Notes: generated by a model from the letters alone, not told the origin. A DNA stretch of 55,708 nt from an uncultured Anaerotignum sp. (GCF_934277605.1 NZ_CAKQVD010000006.1:1-55708), one strand, 5' to 3'. Positions 1 to 8,743 are shown, numbered from the stretch's first letter. Made by a program: numbers and translations.

Positions 1-125
1 CTTTGCGAAGCAAAGTGCTGACAAGGTTTCAAGGCTTTTAAGCTGATGGAACTCGTCTGTTTATTCCTCTGTCTTAGCAAGTCGAAATCCTGATTTCGAC
101 TTAGGTGTCGACTTTGTCGACACCC
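1..125 (-). repeat. Partial copy of hairpin-rich MITE-like element, cut by window edge
   Basis: Read on the minus strand this starts with the perfect hairpin GGTGTCGAC-aaa-GTCGACACC (125-101 region), then a second hairpin AAGTCGAAAT-cagg-ATTTCGACTT, then a conserved stretch to about position 26. It matches 44681-44780 almost base for base, in opposite orientation. After that the two copies differ, although both later carry a CTTTGC-nnn-GCAAAG hairpin (1-15 here). The element begins just past the terminator of the CvpA-like gene, as the other copy begins just past a terminator. Its far end lies outside the window. Confidence 0.85.
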
Positions 126-127
126 TC

Positions 128-149
128 AAAAGCCCGATTTCTCGGGCTT
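128..149 (-). terminator. Intrinsic terminator of the CvpA-like gene
   Basis: The inverted repeat AAAGCCCGA / TCGGGCTTT is read on the minus strand directly after the stop codon and followed by TTTT. The repeat element at 125 begins immediately beyond it. Confidence 0.85.
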
Positions 150-842
150 TCAAGTAAATATCGTCAAAATCAAGCGCAGCAATATATTGTTTTCGTATAA
201 AAATCCGGCAAGCATCGTCTGCTCCATCGCAGAAAAAACACCCGCAAATGCTCCTCTGCATTGAAAAAATGTCAGCACAATTCCTGCCAGCCAAACGCAA
301 ACCACTCCCCTTACGCCGCCCACCAAAAAACCACTGAACCGATTTAAAAAATTCAACCCGGGCAGCTTGCTGAACAAATGCAGCGCATGGATCACCACCC
401 TTGCCGCAGCATAAATCAACGCGAATGCCACCAAAACACTCAATACATTGATGCAGACATTTGCAAGATACCCTGCGATATAATCCCGTAGGCTTTCTGC
501 GTGCAAAAGCTCATAAATCACAGGATTATTGTTCTCCACCAAGGCATCCCGCAAAAATTCCGGCAACGGCATTGCCTCAATTAACGCCGTCTGCGTTTGC
601 ATGGCGCCCTCCTGCAAAGCCGTATCCAGACCCACTGTGTTTTGAATGGCATTGGATAATTGACGGAACAAAAATGTCTCCCGTAAAAATTTTGCCACAT
701 AAGGACTCGCCGCCCTCGTTCCGAGCAGTGCCAGCACCATCGGCAAAAAGCCAAGCACCGCATGAATCAGCCCCTTTCGCCATGCCGCAAGGGCGCAGCC
801 CAAAATAACGGCGGCAACGGCACCGTCCAAAATCCATTGCAT
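150..842 (-). CDS. CvpA family (colicin V production-like) membrane protein
   Basis: The 230-residue protein begins with the hydrophobic segment typical of CvpA proteins (residues 4-22, then WRKG at 22-25 and a second segment). Two or three further hydrophobic segments lie around 130-150 and 170-195, including a glycine-rich GFLVGGVRGVV stretch characteristic of the family. CvpA proteins are polytopic inner-membrane proteins of poorly defined role, linked to envelope stress and purine-related operons in other bacteria. The start is supported by GGAGG eight bases upstream. It is the last gene of the glgA-proximal minus-strand run, 115 bp after the DUF5711 gene, which has its own terminator between them, so it may be expressed separately. 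The family call is from sequence pattern; function is not inferable. Confidence 0.75.
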   Translation of the reverse strand: MQWILDGAVAAVILGCALAAWRKGLIHAVLGFLPMVLALLGTRAASPYVAKFLRETFLFRQLSNAIQNTVGLDTALQEGAMQTQTALIEAMPLPEFLRDALVENNNPVIYELLHAESLRDYIAGYLANVCINVLSVLVAFALIYAAARVVIHALHLFSKLPGLNFLNRFSGFLVGGVRGVVCVWLAGIVLTFFQCRGAFAGVFSAMEQTMLAGFLYENNILLRLILTIFT

Positions 843-919
843 CCCATTTTCCTCCTTCTATCCTGTTTTTTCTGTCATATATCATATACTTATAATGGAA
901 AAAACATCATTTTTTCATA

Positions 920-955
920 AAAGAAAGGCGGCTTTTATTCCTTTCTGCCGCCCTT
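920..955 (-). terminator. Terminator after the DUF5711 gene
   Basis: On the minus strand GGGCGGC, a 14-base loop and GCCGCC are followed by TTTCTTTT. It lies directly after the stop of the gene at 958. Confidence 0.8.
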
Positions 956-957
956 TT

Positions 958-2358
958 TTATTCTTCATTCTGTTGCGATTCTTCATTTTTTGCAGAGGAT
1001 TCCGCCTGTGTATCCTTTTTTGTGTCCGTCTGCTGATTTACAGAAGCCGTCTTTTTCGTATCCTTCGTCGTTTCTTTTTCTGTTGCTTCTTTCGCTTGCT
1101 CGTCTTCTGTCTCCGCCTTTGCCGCACCCGTCTGCTTTTTCCTCTTTGTCATATCATAAATGGATATACGGTCTTTTCCAACCGTCATCACACGGCTCAG
1201 CTTTTCCATGGGAATCAAATCATTCATATCGGTAATCGCCGTATCATTCCAGTGTGCATTTCCGCCATAGGTCACACCGGTATAATCCCGTTCATTGCCG
1301 ATCACAACGCCCTTTTCCGCCGCAAACAAATAGGTCACGCTTTCGCCCGATGCAAAGGAGCCCTTTTCGTTGCCTTTGCCATCCAGCCAGACAACCGTCC
1401 CCTTCTCTCTGCCGTCCTTATTTGCCACACCATCGCCCAACGCAAGCACAACATATTCTTTGTTGCCCAATGCCGCTTGGTCAACGGTATTCTCCAGCGG
1501 GTAATTCCAAAGCTCATTGCCGTCACTGCCGATGCCGTAAATCGCTTTGTCGGAAATTGTCGCAAGAACGCCATTTTTCCGATAGCTGATGACAGGAATA
1601 ATCTCGTCCGTCTTTTCCACTGCCGCAAACATACTATCCGTAAAGTTTTCGCCGTCCTCCGCATTGATATAAAACAGCAGCACGCGCCCAATCGGCGAAA
1701 TATCCGCTGTATCCAAATAGCTGACCGCAAACACCTTGTTATCATCGGATACATCGGAAGAAAGCGGATAAATCCCCTTGCTTTCCTCCACACGCTCCTT
1801 CAAAAGCTTGCCCTTTTGGTTATAAATGCAGACACGGTAGCTCTTATCATTCTTGGTAATCAAGGAAAGATAGCCGTTTTCATTGAGCGAAAACTGCATC
1901 GGAGAGCCCTCCGCCTGCAAATCATAAACCATTCCTTCCTTATTATAGACACGCACCGTCTTGCCACCCATATCGCCGACAGCAATAAAATTGCCCTCCT
2001 GCACCAATGTAGGCGAGGTCATGTTGAAGGTGTCACTCCATTTCTGCTCTCCCATGGAGGCATAATATTTCACACCATCCTTTGTGCAAAGCAAAAATTC
2101 CTTCCCAAAGACTGCAACTGTTGCCTTGCTGCTGAGGTCAACCGCCATGCTTTCCTTCGGAACATCCTCCTGCGGCACGTTCTCCTCCATCTGCTTGGGG
2201 TTGCTTTTCCCAAGCAGTGCCAAAAAACGTCCTTGTCCATGGAAGGTGTCAATATAAATCCCCCCTGCAACCAGACAAACCGCCGCCAAAATGCAAACCG
2301 CTATCGTCAGCAGCTTATTATTCCTATTCAGATTTTTTTCAATCATTCTTTTGCTCAT
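958..2358 (-). CDS. DUF5711-type membrane-anchored propeller-like protein
   Basis: 466 residues. A charged N-terminus (MSKRMIEKNLNRNNK) is followed by one transmembrane segment at about 17-37. The long extracytoplasmic region has repeated beta-strand units resembling WD40/PQQ propeller blades, with motifs such as VRVYNKEG, VCIYNQKGKLL and GIGSDGNELW recurring every 40-50 residues. The last 60 residues are low-complexity, rich in Lys, Glu, Thr and Gln (TEDEQAKEATEKETTKD), and probably disordered. This architecture fits the DUF5711 family of Clostridia, which has no established function. It lies 6 bp after the 86-residue gene, so the two are probably co-transcribed. Assignment to DUF5711 is from recall of the family pattern. 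Confidence 0.65.
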   Translation of the reverse strand: MSKRMIEKNLNRNNKLLTIAVCILAAVCLVAGGIYIDTFHGQGRFLALLGKSNPKQMEENVPQEDVPKESMAVDLSSKATVAVFGKEFLLCTKDGVKYYASMGEQKWSDTFNMTSPTLVQEGNFIAVGDMGGKTVRVYNKEGMVYDLQAEGSPMQFSLNENGYLSLITKNDKSYRVCIYNQKGKLLKERVEESKGIYPLSSDVSDDNKVFAVSYLDTADISPIGRVLLFYINAEDGENFTDSMFAAVEKTDEIIPVISYRKNGVLATISDKAIYGIGSDGNELWNYPLENTVDQAALGNKEYVVLALGDGVANKDGREKGTVVWLDGKGNEKGSFASGESVTYLFAAEKGVVIGNERDYTGVTYGGNAHWNDTAITDMNDLIPMEKLSRVMTVGKDRISIYDMTKRKKQTGAAKAETEDEQAKEATEKETTKDTKKTASVNQQTDTKKDTQAESSAKNEESQQNEE

Positions 2359-2364
2359 GGTCGC

Positions 2365-2625
2365 TTAATCCTTCAAGTTTCTCTGCACCAAAAACATCGC
2401 TCTGTCGTAATCCTCTTTCTTGACATAGATCAAGTATTCTGTCTGATGGTCAATGTCTGCCTCACTCGGCGTGGAGGTCATTCTTCCGCCCGCAAAAAAA
2501 TCCGCTCGGTCAGAAACACGCATCTCATAGGAAATATCAAACTTCCAAAGGATGTCCCGCACCTCCGCCTGTTTTTTCATATCAAATGTGCAAAGCAGCT
2601 CTTTTCTGTTCCATACCGTAATCAT
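2365..2625 (-). CDS. Small protein of unknown function (86 aa)
   Basis: A soluble 86-residue protein with no signal or membrane segment. It has a compact alpha/beta pattern: strand ELLCTFD, helix KKQAEVRDILWKFD, strand ISYEMRV, then strand TEYLIYVKK and helix EDYDRAMFLVQRNL. The C-terminal YLIYVKKEDYDRAMFLVQ resembles the fold of small signal-transducing DUF2007-like proteins, but I cannot assign a family. AGGAGG lies upstream of the ATG. It sits between glgA (34 bp away) and the DUF5711 gene (6 bp away), so it is part of that operon. Confidence 0.75.
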   Translation of the reverse strand: MITVWNRKELLCTFDMKKQAEVRDILWKFDISYEMRVSDRADFFAGGRMTSTPSEADIDHQTEYLIYVKKEDYDRAMFLVQRNLKD

Positions 2626-2658
2626 GGCAATTCCTCCTGACTTTTCCCTGCCGTTCCG

Positions 2659-4092
2659 TCAATCTTCCTTCAGCTTTTCATACAATGCGATATATTGCCT
2701 TGCGGAGCTTTCCCAAGAATTATCACAGCGCATTGCATTTTTCACAACGTGCAGCCATTCCTCTCTGCCCATGTGATAGGTTCGCAATGCCTCATCCAAC
2801 GCCCAAAGCAAGCCGCCGCAATCGTAGGTTTCAAATAAAAAGCCGTTGCCCTCCTTGGTTTGTGCTGTATATTGCATAATGGTATCTGCCAAGCCGCCTG
2901 TTTTTCTTGCAATCGGCACTGTGCCAAAGCGCAGGCTGAACATCTGCCCCAGACCGCATGGCTCAAATTTGGAAGGCATTAAAAATAAATCCGCAGATGC
3001 GTAAATCTGCTGCGCCAATGCCTCATCAAAGAAAATGTTTGCCGAAGCCCTGCCGGGATATCGGCTTTGCAGACTGCGGAAGGTATATTCATACGAAGGC
3101 TCGCCTGTGCCAAGCAGCACAAACTGCACATCTCTGCGCATCATTTCATCCAAAACAGGTGCCAGAATATCCACGCCCTTTTGGTCTGCCAAGCGTGTAA
3201 TCATGGCAATCAGCGGAACCTCACGCTCCTCCAAGCCCAAGCGCTTTTGCAGTGCATGCTTATTCTCTGCCTTTCCCTCCGGATGTGCCGCACTGAAATG
3301 CTTCACAATAAAACGGTCTGTCTCCGGATTGTTTGCCGCAAAATCAATCCCATTCAAAATGCCGCAAAGGCGGTCACTTCTGCTGCGTAAAATGCCATCC
3401 ATGCCATAGCCGTATGCCGCCGTCTGAATCTCCTGTGCATAGGTCTCGCTGACCGTGCTGATGTAATCCGCATACACCAAGCCCATTTTCATAAAGCAAA
3501 TGGTGTTATAAAATTCCACATTGGAATATGCCCATTCGGATACACCCAAAAGCTCCATCGTATCGAGCGGAAATCTCCCCTGATACTGCAGGTTATGAAT
3601 CGTATAAAGCGTTTTGATTTTGGAATATTCCGTCAGCCTGTTATACATTTCCTTCAAATACATACAAACAGGCCCCGTCTGCCAATCGTTGCAGTGAATC
3701 ACATCGGGGTAAAAATCCAGCATTGCCAGCATATCCAAAACAGCCTTGCCGAAAAAGGCAAAGCGTTCGTTATCGTCATCAAAGCCGTATAATGCGCCAC
3801 GGCTGAAATAATAATCATTTTCAATAAAGTAAACCGGCACATCGCCGGGCTTTACCAGAACCTTCGCTCTTTGCTTGCGCCACTGCAAATGAACGTCAAA
3901 TTCTCCCACGAATTCCACGCCATACATGGTTTCGTTTTTAATGACTCTGTGACGAGGGATGACCACCCGGACATCCACACCCTTTTGGCGCAACGCCTTT
4001 GGCAATGAACCGACAACGTCGCCCAAGCCGCCACTTTTCACAAAGGGCGCCGATTCGGAGGCAACCAAAAGCACCTTCAAACCCTTATCCAT
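2659..4092 (-). CDS. glgA: Glycogen synthase (ADP-glucose type, GT5)
   Basis: 477 residues, the normal size for bacterial GlgA. It transfers glucose from ADP-glucose to the growing alpha-1,4-glucan chain in the cytoplasm. The N-terminal ADP-glucose-binding motif KSGGLGDV is at about residues 19-26. The C-terminal acceptor/nucleotide region carries PSKFEPCGLGQM and RKTGGLADT, including the conserved Glu of the GT5 EX7E motif. The ATG has AAGAGGTG upstream. No other glycogen gene (glgB, glgC, glgD, glgP) is in the window, so glgA stands apart from a glycogen operon here. It heads a minus-strand run of small and membrane proteins that are not known glycogen enzymes. Confidence 0.95.
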   Translation of the reverse strand: MDKGLKVLLVASESAPFVKSGGLGDVVGSLPKALRQKGVDVRVVIPRHRVIKNETMYGVEFVGEFDVHLQWRKQRAKVLVKPGDVPVYFIENDYYFSRGALYGFDDDNERFAFFGKAVLDMLAMLDFYPDVIHCNDWQTGPVCMYLKEMYNRLTEYSKIKTLYTIHNLQYQGRFPLDTMELLGVSEWAYSNVEFYNTICFMKMGLVYADYISTVSETYAQEIQTAAYGYGMDGILRSRSDRLCGILNGIDFAANNPETDRFIVKHFSAAHPEGKAENKHALQKRLGLEEREVPLIAMITRLADQKGVDILAPVLDEMMRRDVQFVLLGTGEPSYEYTFRSLQSRYPGRASANIFFDEALAQQIYASADLFLMPSKFEPCGLGQMFSLRFGTVPIARKTGGLADTIMQYTAQTKEGNGFLFETYDCGGLLWALDEALRTYHMGREEWLHVVKNAMRCDNSWESSARQYIALYEKLKED

Positions 4093-4294
4093 AAAATATC
4101 ACCTCTTATTTATCATACAATGAAAACGCTCTGACAGCAAGCGAAAACCGTGTTGCAGCTTATAATTTTTACCAAATTCCAAAAAAATCCACTTTTTATT
4201 CCGCTTTATAACTTTTGAAAGAAATGGTATGATATAGAATGAAATAAAAATCAGAAATCAAATAAAATCTAAAATAGAAAAGAGGTTTTTTACC

Positions 4295-6091
4295 ATGAAT
4301 CAAACCATTCCCGAAAGAAAAGACACCGACCCCCGCTTTCATTGGCACATTGAGGATTATTTCAAAACCGATGCCGATTGGGAAACGGCCTATGCCGCTT
4401 TGGAACAGAGCCTTCCCACACTGACCGCCTTTGCAGGCAAGCTGGCAGATTCCGCAGAAGCACTGCTTTCCTGCCTGAAAAAAAACGAGGAGCTTTCTCT
4501 GCAATTGGATCATATCTATACCTATGCCTCCATGCGTATGCACGAGGACAGCGCCAACGCCTTCTATCAGGGCATGGCATCCCGTGCGGAGCTGCTGCTG
4601 ATTCGCTATTCTGCGGCAATTTCCTTCCTTACTCCCGAAATCATTGCCATTCCGGAGGAGCGGCTGACTGCCTTCCGCACCGAAAAGCATGAAGCATTTG
4701 CCGTTTATGACCACTTCTTCCATACCCTTTTGCGTCAAAAGGCACACACCCTTTCTCCTGCGGAGGAGCATTTGCTTGCCAAAACCGCAGAGCTTGGCGG
4801 CGCACCACAGCAGATTTTTACCATGCTGAATGATGCGGATATTGCCTTTCCGCCCATCCGCACCGCAGAGGGAGAGGAGCTGGAGCTGACAAAGGGCAGA
4901 TATATAACCTTCTTGGAAAGCCCCGACCGTTCTGTTCGTGCACAGGCGTTCAAAAATCTCTATTCCGTTTATTCCGCACAGAAGAACACCATTGCCGCAA
5001 CCTATGCCGCCTCTGTGAAAAGCGATGTCTTTTTTGCACAGGCAAGAAGCTACGGCTCTGCAATGGAAATGGCGCTTTCCGATGATAACATCCCGCTCTC
5101 CGTATATGATACGCTGATTGAAACCGTCAACAAAAGCCTGCCCCTGCTGCACCGCTATGTTTCCCTGCGCAAAAAGGCGCTTGGGGTAGATGAACTGCAC
5201 ATGTATGACCTCTATGTTCCTCTGGTGCCGGATGCAGATGTCAAAATCCCCTATGCACAGGCAAAGGAAACTGTAAAGGATGCCCTTCAGGTAATGGGCA
5301 AGGAATATAGCACTGCCTTGGCGCACGGCATGGAAGGCGGCTGGATTGATGTATATGAAAACAAGGGCAAGCGTGGCGGTGCGTATTCTTGGGGCAGCTA
5401 TGGCGTGCATCCCTTCGTTCTGCTCAACCATAACGATACCATCAACAGTATGTTTACCCTTGCACACGAAATGGGCCATGCCCTGCATAGCTTTTTCACA
5501 TGGGAAAAGCAGCCCTATCTCTATGCCGACCACAAAATTTTCGTAGCAGAGGTTGCCTCCACCTGCAACGAGGCTCTGCTGATGGAGCATTTGCTCAAAA
5601 CCACAGAGGATAAAACCATGCGAAAATATCTCATCAACTATTTCTTGGAGCAGTTCCGTGGCACACTGTTCCGCCAGACCATGTTTGCCGAATTTGAAAA
5701 AATCACACACGCCATGGCAGAAAAGGGCGAGCCGCTCACATGGGAGGGCATGAACCAAATCTATCGTGATTTGAATATCAAATATTTCGGCGAGGATATC
5801 GTGATTGATTCGGAAATTGATATCGAATGGGCACGCATCCCCCATTTCTATAACGCCTTCTATGTATATCAATATGCAACCGGCTACAGTGCGGCGATTG
5901 CCCTTTCCAGAAAAATTCTGAACGAGGGACAGCCTGCGGTGGCGGCCTATTTGGATTTTCTCTCCAAGGGCGACAGCGAATATTCCATTGATTTGCTCAA
6001 GGGTGCCGGCGTAGATATGACAACCGCCACTCCCATTGAAAACGCTATGCAGCTTTTCAAAGAGCTGTTGGATGAATTTGAAACCTTATAA
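4295..6091 (+). CDS. pepF: Oligoendopeptidase F (M3B zinc metallopeptidase)
   Basis: 598 residues, the usual length of PepF. It is a cytoplasmic zinc peptidase that degrades short peptides. The active-site motif HEMGH is at about 391-395, with the downstream glutamate ligand in EVASTCNEALL (about 417-427). The C-terminal M3B signature region HFYNAFYVYQYATGYSAA is complete. The gene is alone, divergent from glgA, with a ribosome binding site AAAAGAGG and its own terminator at 6103. A 558-codon open frame on the opposite strand is a shadow of this gene. Confidence 0.95.
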   Translation: MNQTIPERKDTDPRFHWHIEDYFKTDADWETAYAALEQSLPTLTAFAGKLADSAEALLSCLKKNEELSLQLDHIYTYASMRMHEDSANAFYQGMASRAELLLIRYSAAISFLTPEIIAIPEERLTAFRTEKHEAFAVYDHFFHTLLRQKAHTLSPAEEHLLAKTAELGGAPQQIFTMLNDADIAFPPIRTAEGEELELTKGRYITFLESPDRSVRAQAFKNLYSVYSAQKNTIAATYAASVKSDVFFAQARSYGSAMEMALSDDNIPLSVYDTLIETVNKSLPLLHRYVSLRKKALGVDELHMYDLYVPLVPDADVKIPYAQAKETVKDALQVMGKEYSTALAHGMEGGWIDVYENKGKRGGAYSWGSYGVHPFVLLNHNDTINSMFTLAHEMGHALHSFFTWEKQPYLYADHKIFVAEVASTCNEALLMEHLLKTTEDKTMRKYLINYFLEQFRGTLFRQTMFAEFEKITHAMAEKGEPLTWEGMNQIYRDLNIKYFGEDIVIDSEIDIEWARIPHFYNAFYVYQYATGYSAAIALSRKILNEGQPAVAAYLDFLSKGDSEYSIDLLKGAGVDMTTATPIENAMQLFKELLDEFETL

Positions 6092-6102
6092 CTTCTCAAA
6101 GC

Positions 6103-6132
6103 AAAAGAGAGCTTTTTCGGCTCTCTTTTTTA
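6103..6132 (+). terminator. pepF terminator
   Basis: AAAAGAGAGC - 7-base loop - GCTCTCTTTT followed by a T run, starting 12 bases after the pepF stop. Confidence 0.9.
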
Positions 6133-6146
6133 TTCCGGAATAAAAA

Positions 6147-6172
6147 AAGAAACCTTGAAAAATCAAGATTTC
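6147..6172 (-). terminator. Terminator of the tRNA-Leu gene
   Basis: On the minus strand GAAATCTTGA-ttttt-CAAGGTTTC is followed by seven T, six bases past the tRNA 3' end. Confidence 0.85.
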
Positions 6173-6177
6173 TGCAA

Positions 6178-6259
6178 TGCGGATAACAGGACTTGAACCT
6201 GCACGAGTTGCCTCACTGGAACCTAAATCCAGCGCGTCTGCCAGTTTCGCCATATCCGC
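6178..6259 (-). tRNA. tRNA-Leu (anticodon UAG)
   Basis: An 82-nt class II tRNA with acceptor GCGGATA / TATCCGC, discriminator A, anticodon stem CTGGA-TTTAGGT-TCCAG (loop positions 34-36 TAG), a variable arm, and T-arm GCAGGTTCAAGTCCTGT. The CCA end is not encoded. It follows an internal terminator (6326-6370), so it is partly or wholly separate from the Arg-Gly-Arg transcript. Confidence 0.95.
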
Positions 6260-6325
6260 ATAAATCCTTTATATTCTATGCTCTTTTCCATAAAAAGTCA
6301 ACCGCAAAAGCCATTTAGGACAAAA

Positions 6326-6370
6326 GAAAAAAGCCATCTCGCTCCGATCATCGGTTGAAATGGCTTTTTT
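6326..6370 (-). terminator. Terminator between tRNA-Arg and tRNA-Leu
   Basis: Near-symmetric AAAAAAGCCAT ... ATGGCTTTTTT hairpin with T runs on both sides. It ends the Arg-Gly-Arg tRNA transcript before the Leu gene. Confidence 0.8.
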
Positions 6371-6371
6371 A

Positions 6372-6445
<74 letters not shown>

Positions 6446-6451
6446 GCACAA

Positions 6452-6522
6452 AGCGGGTGATGAGAATCGAACTCACGTGTTCAGCTTGGAAGGCTGACGT
6501 TCTACCATTGAACTACACCCGC
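6452..6522 (-). tRNA. tRNA-Gly (anticodon UCC)
   Basis: 71 nt. Acceptor GCGGGTG / CACCCGC with discriminator U, anticodon arm TCAGC-CTTCCAA-GCTGA (TCC at 34-36), T-arm GTGAGTTCGATTCTCAT. It lies between two identical tRNA-Arg genes. Confidence 0.95.
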
Positions 6523-6532
6523 AAAGAAAAAA

Positions 6533-6606
<74 letters not shown>

Positions 6607-6626
6607 ATATCTCTGGCGCAAGAGAT

Positions 6627-6655
6627 ATTATGCCATAAAATATTTTATCTGTCAA
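6627..6655 (-). promoter_or_regulatory. Sigma-A-type promoter of the tRNA operon
   Basis: Minus strand: -35 TTGACA (6655-6650), a 17-bp spacer, and -10 CATAAT (6632-6627). The first tRNA begins at 6606. Confidence 0.9.
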
Positions 6656-6691
6656 CAGCTTTTTCAAACTTTTCTCACTTTTTCAAAAGCA

Positions 6692-6728
6692 GGCGAAAAG
6701 GCTGCCACCGCAAGACGTCCTTTTCGCC
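6692..6728 (-). terminator. Hairpin after the metallophosphoesterase gene
   Basis: A perfect 10-bp inverted repeat GGCGAAAAGG / CCTTTTCGCC, 8 bases after the stop codon. The following T tract is short (TGCTTTTG), so it may be a weak terminator or an RNA 3' end stabiliser. Confidence 0.65.
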
Positions 6729-6735
6729 GATTTTT

Positions 6736-7245
6736 CTAACGAAGGCGTTTAAAATGCTCTGCGTTCCAATATTCCATGATGGCGCCTTCCACTCTGCCGT
6801 TTTCTATGGTCAGAATCCCGAAGGTTGCCATCGTGCCGCCTCTGGGCAGGGAAATGCTGCCGGGGTTAAACAGCGCCACTCTGCCGCCATCCTCCCAAAG
6901 CGGCGTATGCGTATGCCCAAACAGCACCACATCCGCCCCCTGCTCCTCAGCCCAATAGGAAATCGTATCATAATTCCAATAAACCCGCTGCTTATGCCCA
7001 TGTGTCAAAAGCAACGTCTTGCCGCCGAGCCGCACCAGCTTTTGGGAGGGCGTATCTATGCCGTAATCATTGTTTCCCTTTACAAAATGAAACGGCAGTC
7101 TCGGAAATTCCTTTTGCAGCTGCAAGGCATCGTCATCATGGTCGCCCAAATGAAACACCGCATCCATCCTGTCCCCCAGCCGCCGCAGCACTGCCCTTGC
7201 ATTTTCAAGGTACGCATGGGTATCACTCAACACTAAAATCTTCAT
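6736..7245 (-). CDS. YfcE/MJ0936-type metallophosphoesterase
   Basis: 169 residues, typical of this small calcineurin-like phosphodiesterase family. The metal-binding motifs appear in order: SDTHAYLENA (7-16), GDHDDD (34-39), KGNND (55-59), LTHGHK (79-84) and FGHTHTP (108-114), ending with the family NPGSISLPR motif. Family members hydrolyse phosphodiesters such as 2',3'-cyclic nucleotides in vitro; the natural substrate is usually unknown. The gene follows rdgB by only a few bases, and the common clostridial order rph-rdgB-yfcE is present, so it is the last gene of that operon. Confidence 0.9.
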   Translation of the reverse strand: MKILVLSDTHAYLENARAVLRRLGDRMDAVFHLGDHDDDALQLQKEFPRLPFHFVKGNNDYGIDTPSQKLVRLGGKTLLLTHGHKQRVYWNYDTISYWAEEQGADVVLFGHTHTPLWEDGGRVALFNPGSISLPRGGTMATFGILTIENGRVEGAIMEYWNAEHFKRLR

Positions 7246-7248
7246 AAA

Positions 7249-7842
7249 TCACAGTTCCTTTTTCAAAAGCTCCTTCATTTTGCGCAATGCCTTCCCTCTG
7301 TGGCTGATTGCGTTTTTCTCCTCGGAGGAAAGCTCTGCCATGTATTTTTTCTTTTCCGGCACATAAAAAATCGGATCATAGCCAAAGCCGTTTTCGCCCT
7401 TTGCCTCATAGCCGATCATGCCCTCCACTGTATCATAGCTTACCAAGCGTCTGCCATCGGGGAATGCCGCCGCAATGCAGCTTACAAAGCGTGCCGTTCT
7501 CTTTTCCTCCGGCACACCGTTCAGCTTTTCAAAAATTGCACGGAACCGTTCGGGATACGGGGTATCCTCTCCCATAAAGCGCGCGGAATAAATCCCCGGC
7601 GCCTTGTCCATATAGTCAATCTCTAAGCCGGAATCGTCACTCAGCGTAATTTTTCCGCCAATCTCCATTACCTGTACTGCCTTTTTCATGGCATTCTCCT
7701 CGAAGGTTGTGCCGTCCTCCACCACATCAATCGTGATGCCGGCATCCTCCATGGAAATCACGTTTACCTCCATATCCGCCAAAATTTCATTGATTTCCTT
7801 GATTTTTCCTTTATTTTTCGTTGCAAAAATAATCGTTTCCAT
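7249..7842 (-). CDS. rdgB: XTP/dITP diphosphatase (HAM1/RdgB)
   Basis: It hydrolyses non-canonical purine triphosphates (XTP, ITP, dITP) to monophosphates, keeping them out of nucleic acids. The nucleotide-binding start ATKNKGKIKEI and the SDDSGLEID motif are clear, as are the C-terminal GYDPIFYVPE and SHRGKAL. I place the start at the ATG at 7842, which gives METIIFATKNKGK and 197 aa. AAGGAGG lies just upstream of it. A longer frame starting with GTG at 7860 would overlap the rph stop and place the ribosome binding site inside the gene. The position between rph and a phosphodiesterase is standard for Clostridia. Confidence 0.93.
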   Translation of the reverse strand: METIIFATKNKGKIKEINEILADMEVNVISMEDAGITIDVVEDGTTFEENAMKKAVQVMEIGGKITLSDDSGLEIDYMDKAPGIYSARFMGEDTPYPERFRAIFEKLNGVPEEKRTARFVSCIAAAFPDGRRLVSYDTVEGMIGYEAKGENGFGYDPIFYVPEKKKYMAELSSEEKNAISHRGKALRKMKELLKKEL

Positions 7843-7856
7843 CATTTCCTCCTTGC

Positions 7857-8594
7857 TCACCCTTCGTGCAATTCCAAGCCATTCAGCGCTTCCTTCTGCA
7901 GCTCCTTCAATTCGCCCGCCGCCCTTCTGCCAAGCGCAAGCAATTCCAAAAGCTGCTCCTGCGTAAAGGTGCCATGCTCGCCCGTTCCCTGCACCTCAAC
8001 AAAGTTTCCTTCATCCGTCATAATAATATTCATATCCACTTCTGCCACAGAATCCTCCTCATAGCAAAGGTCGGTCATGGCAACGCCGTCCACCACGCCA
8101 ACGCTGACTGCGGAAATATAGCGGTGCAAAGGCATTTTTTCAATCAACCCTGCTTCCACCAAGCCTTGACAAGCCAGTGCCAATGCCACAAAGCCGCCTG
8201 TGATGGAGGCAGTTCTTGTGCCGCCGTCTGCCTGCAAAACATCACAATCCACCGTAATACTTCTTTCGCCCAGCTCCGTAAAATCAACTGCCGCACGCAA
8301 GGCTCTGCCTATCAGCCTTTGGATTTCCGTCGAACGCTGATTCAGCTTCAGCTTATGGATATCCCTCTTGTTTCGGGTAGCAGTTGCACGGGGCAGCATG
8401 GAATATTCCGCCGTTACCCAGCCTTCGCCGCTCCCCTTCTTAAAGGGCGGCACACTTTCCTCCACCGAGGCATTGCACAGCACCTTTGTGTTGCCCCATT
8501 CTATTAGCACCGAGCCCTCTGCATAGCGTGTAAAGCCCTTGATGAGTTTCACAGGGCGCAGCTCATCTGTCCTTCTTCCGTCAAAACGGTTCAT
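7857..8594 (-). CDS. rph: Ribonuclease PH
   Basis: 245 residues, full length. It is a phosphate-dependent 3'-5' exoribonuclease that trims tRNA precursors. Family sequence features are intact: the RFDGRRTDELRP start, LPRATATRNKRD, RALRAAVDFTELGERSITVDCDVLQADGGTRTA with the catalytic phosphate-binding region, and the C-terminal EVQGTGEHGTF. AGGAGG precedes the ATG, and a -10 element TATAAT lies about 40 bases upstream. It heads the rph-rdgB-phosphoesterase operon. Confidence 0.97.
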   Translation of the reverse strand: MNRFDGRRTDELRPVKLIKGFTRYAEGSVLIEWGNTKVLCNASVEESVPPFKKGSGEGWVTAEYSMLPRATATRNKRDIHKLKLNQRSTEIQRLIGRALRAAVDFTELGERSITVDCDVLQADGGTRTASITGGFVALALACQGLVEAGLIEKMPLHRYISAVSVGVVDGVAMTDLCYEEDSVAEVDMNIIMTDEGNFVEVQGTGEHGTFTQEQLLELLALGRRAAGELKELQKEALNGLELHEG

Positions 8595-8743
8595 ATCTCA
8601 GTCCTCCTATATCTGATTTTAGATAAATTATATCATAATTACAAAAAAAGACCATGCTTCCGGAAATCCTTGATTCATCTTAATTTTAACTTTGCAATTA
8701 CATTTTGTTAAGTATTTTTTCGTTTTTTGATAAAGAAAACAAA

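Noticed and set aside
61..300. A 79-codon minus-strand ORF ending with VSTKSTPKSKSGFRLAKTEE
   Set aside because: It is antisense/out-of-frame to the CvpA gene and its tail is simply the translated left end of the repeat element.
895..2640. A 581-codon open frame on the plus strand
   Set aside because: It lies opposite the DUF5711 gene and the 86-residue gene, has Cys/Phe/Arg-rich low-quality composition and no ribosome binding site, so it is a shadow of their codon bias.
4196..5872. A 558-codon open frame on the minus strand
   Set aside because: Fully antisense to pepF, whose catalytic motifs are intact; Cys/Gly/Ile-rich shadow composition.
7843..7860. GTG start six codons upstream for rdgB
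   Set aside because: It would place the AAGGAGG ribosome binding site within the coding region; the ATG at 7842 matches the family N-terminus.
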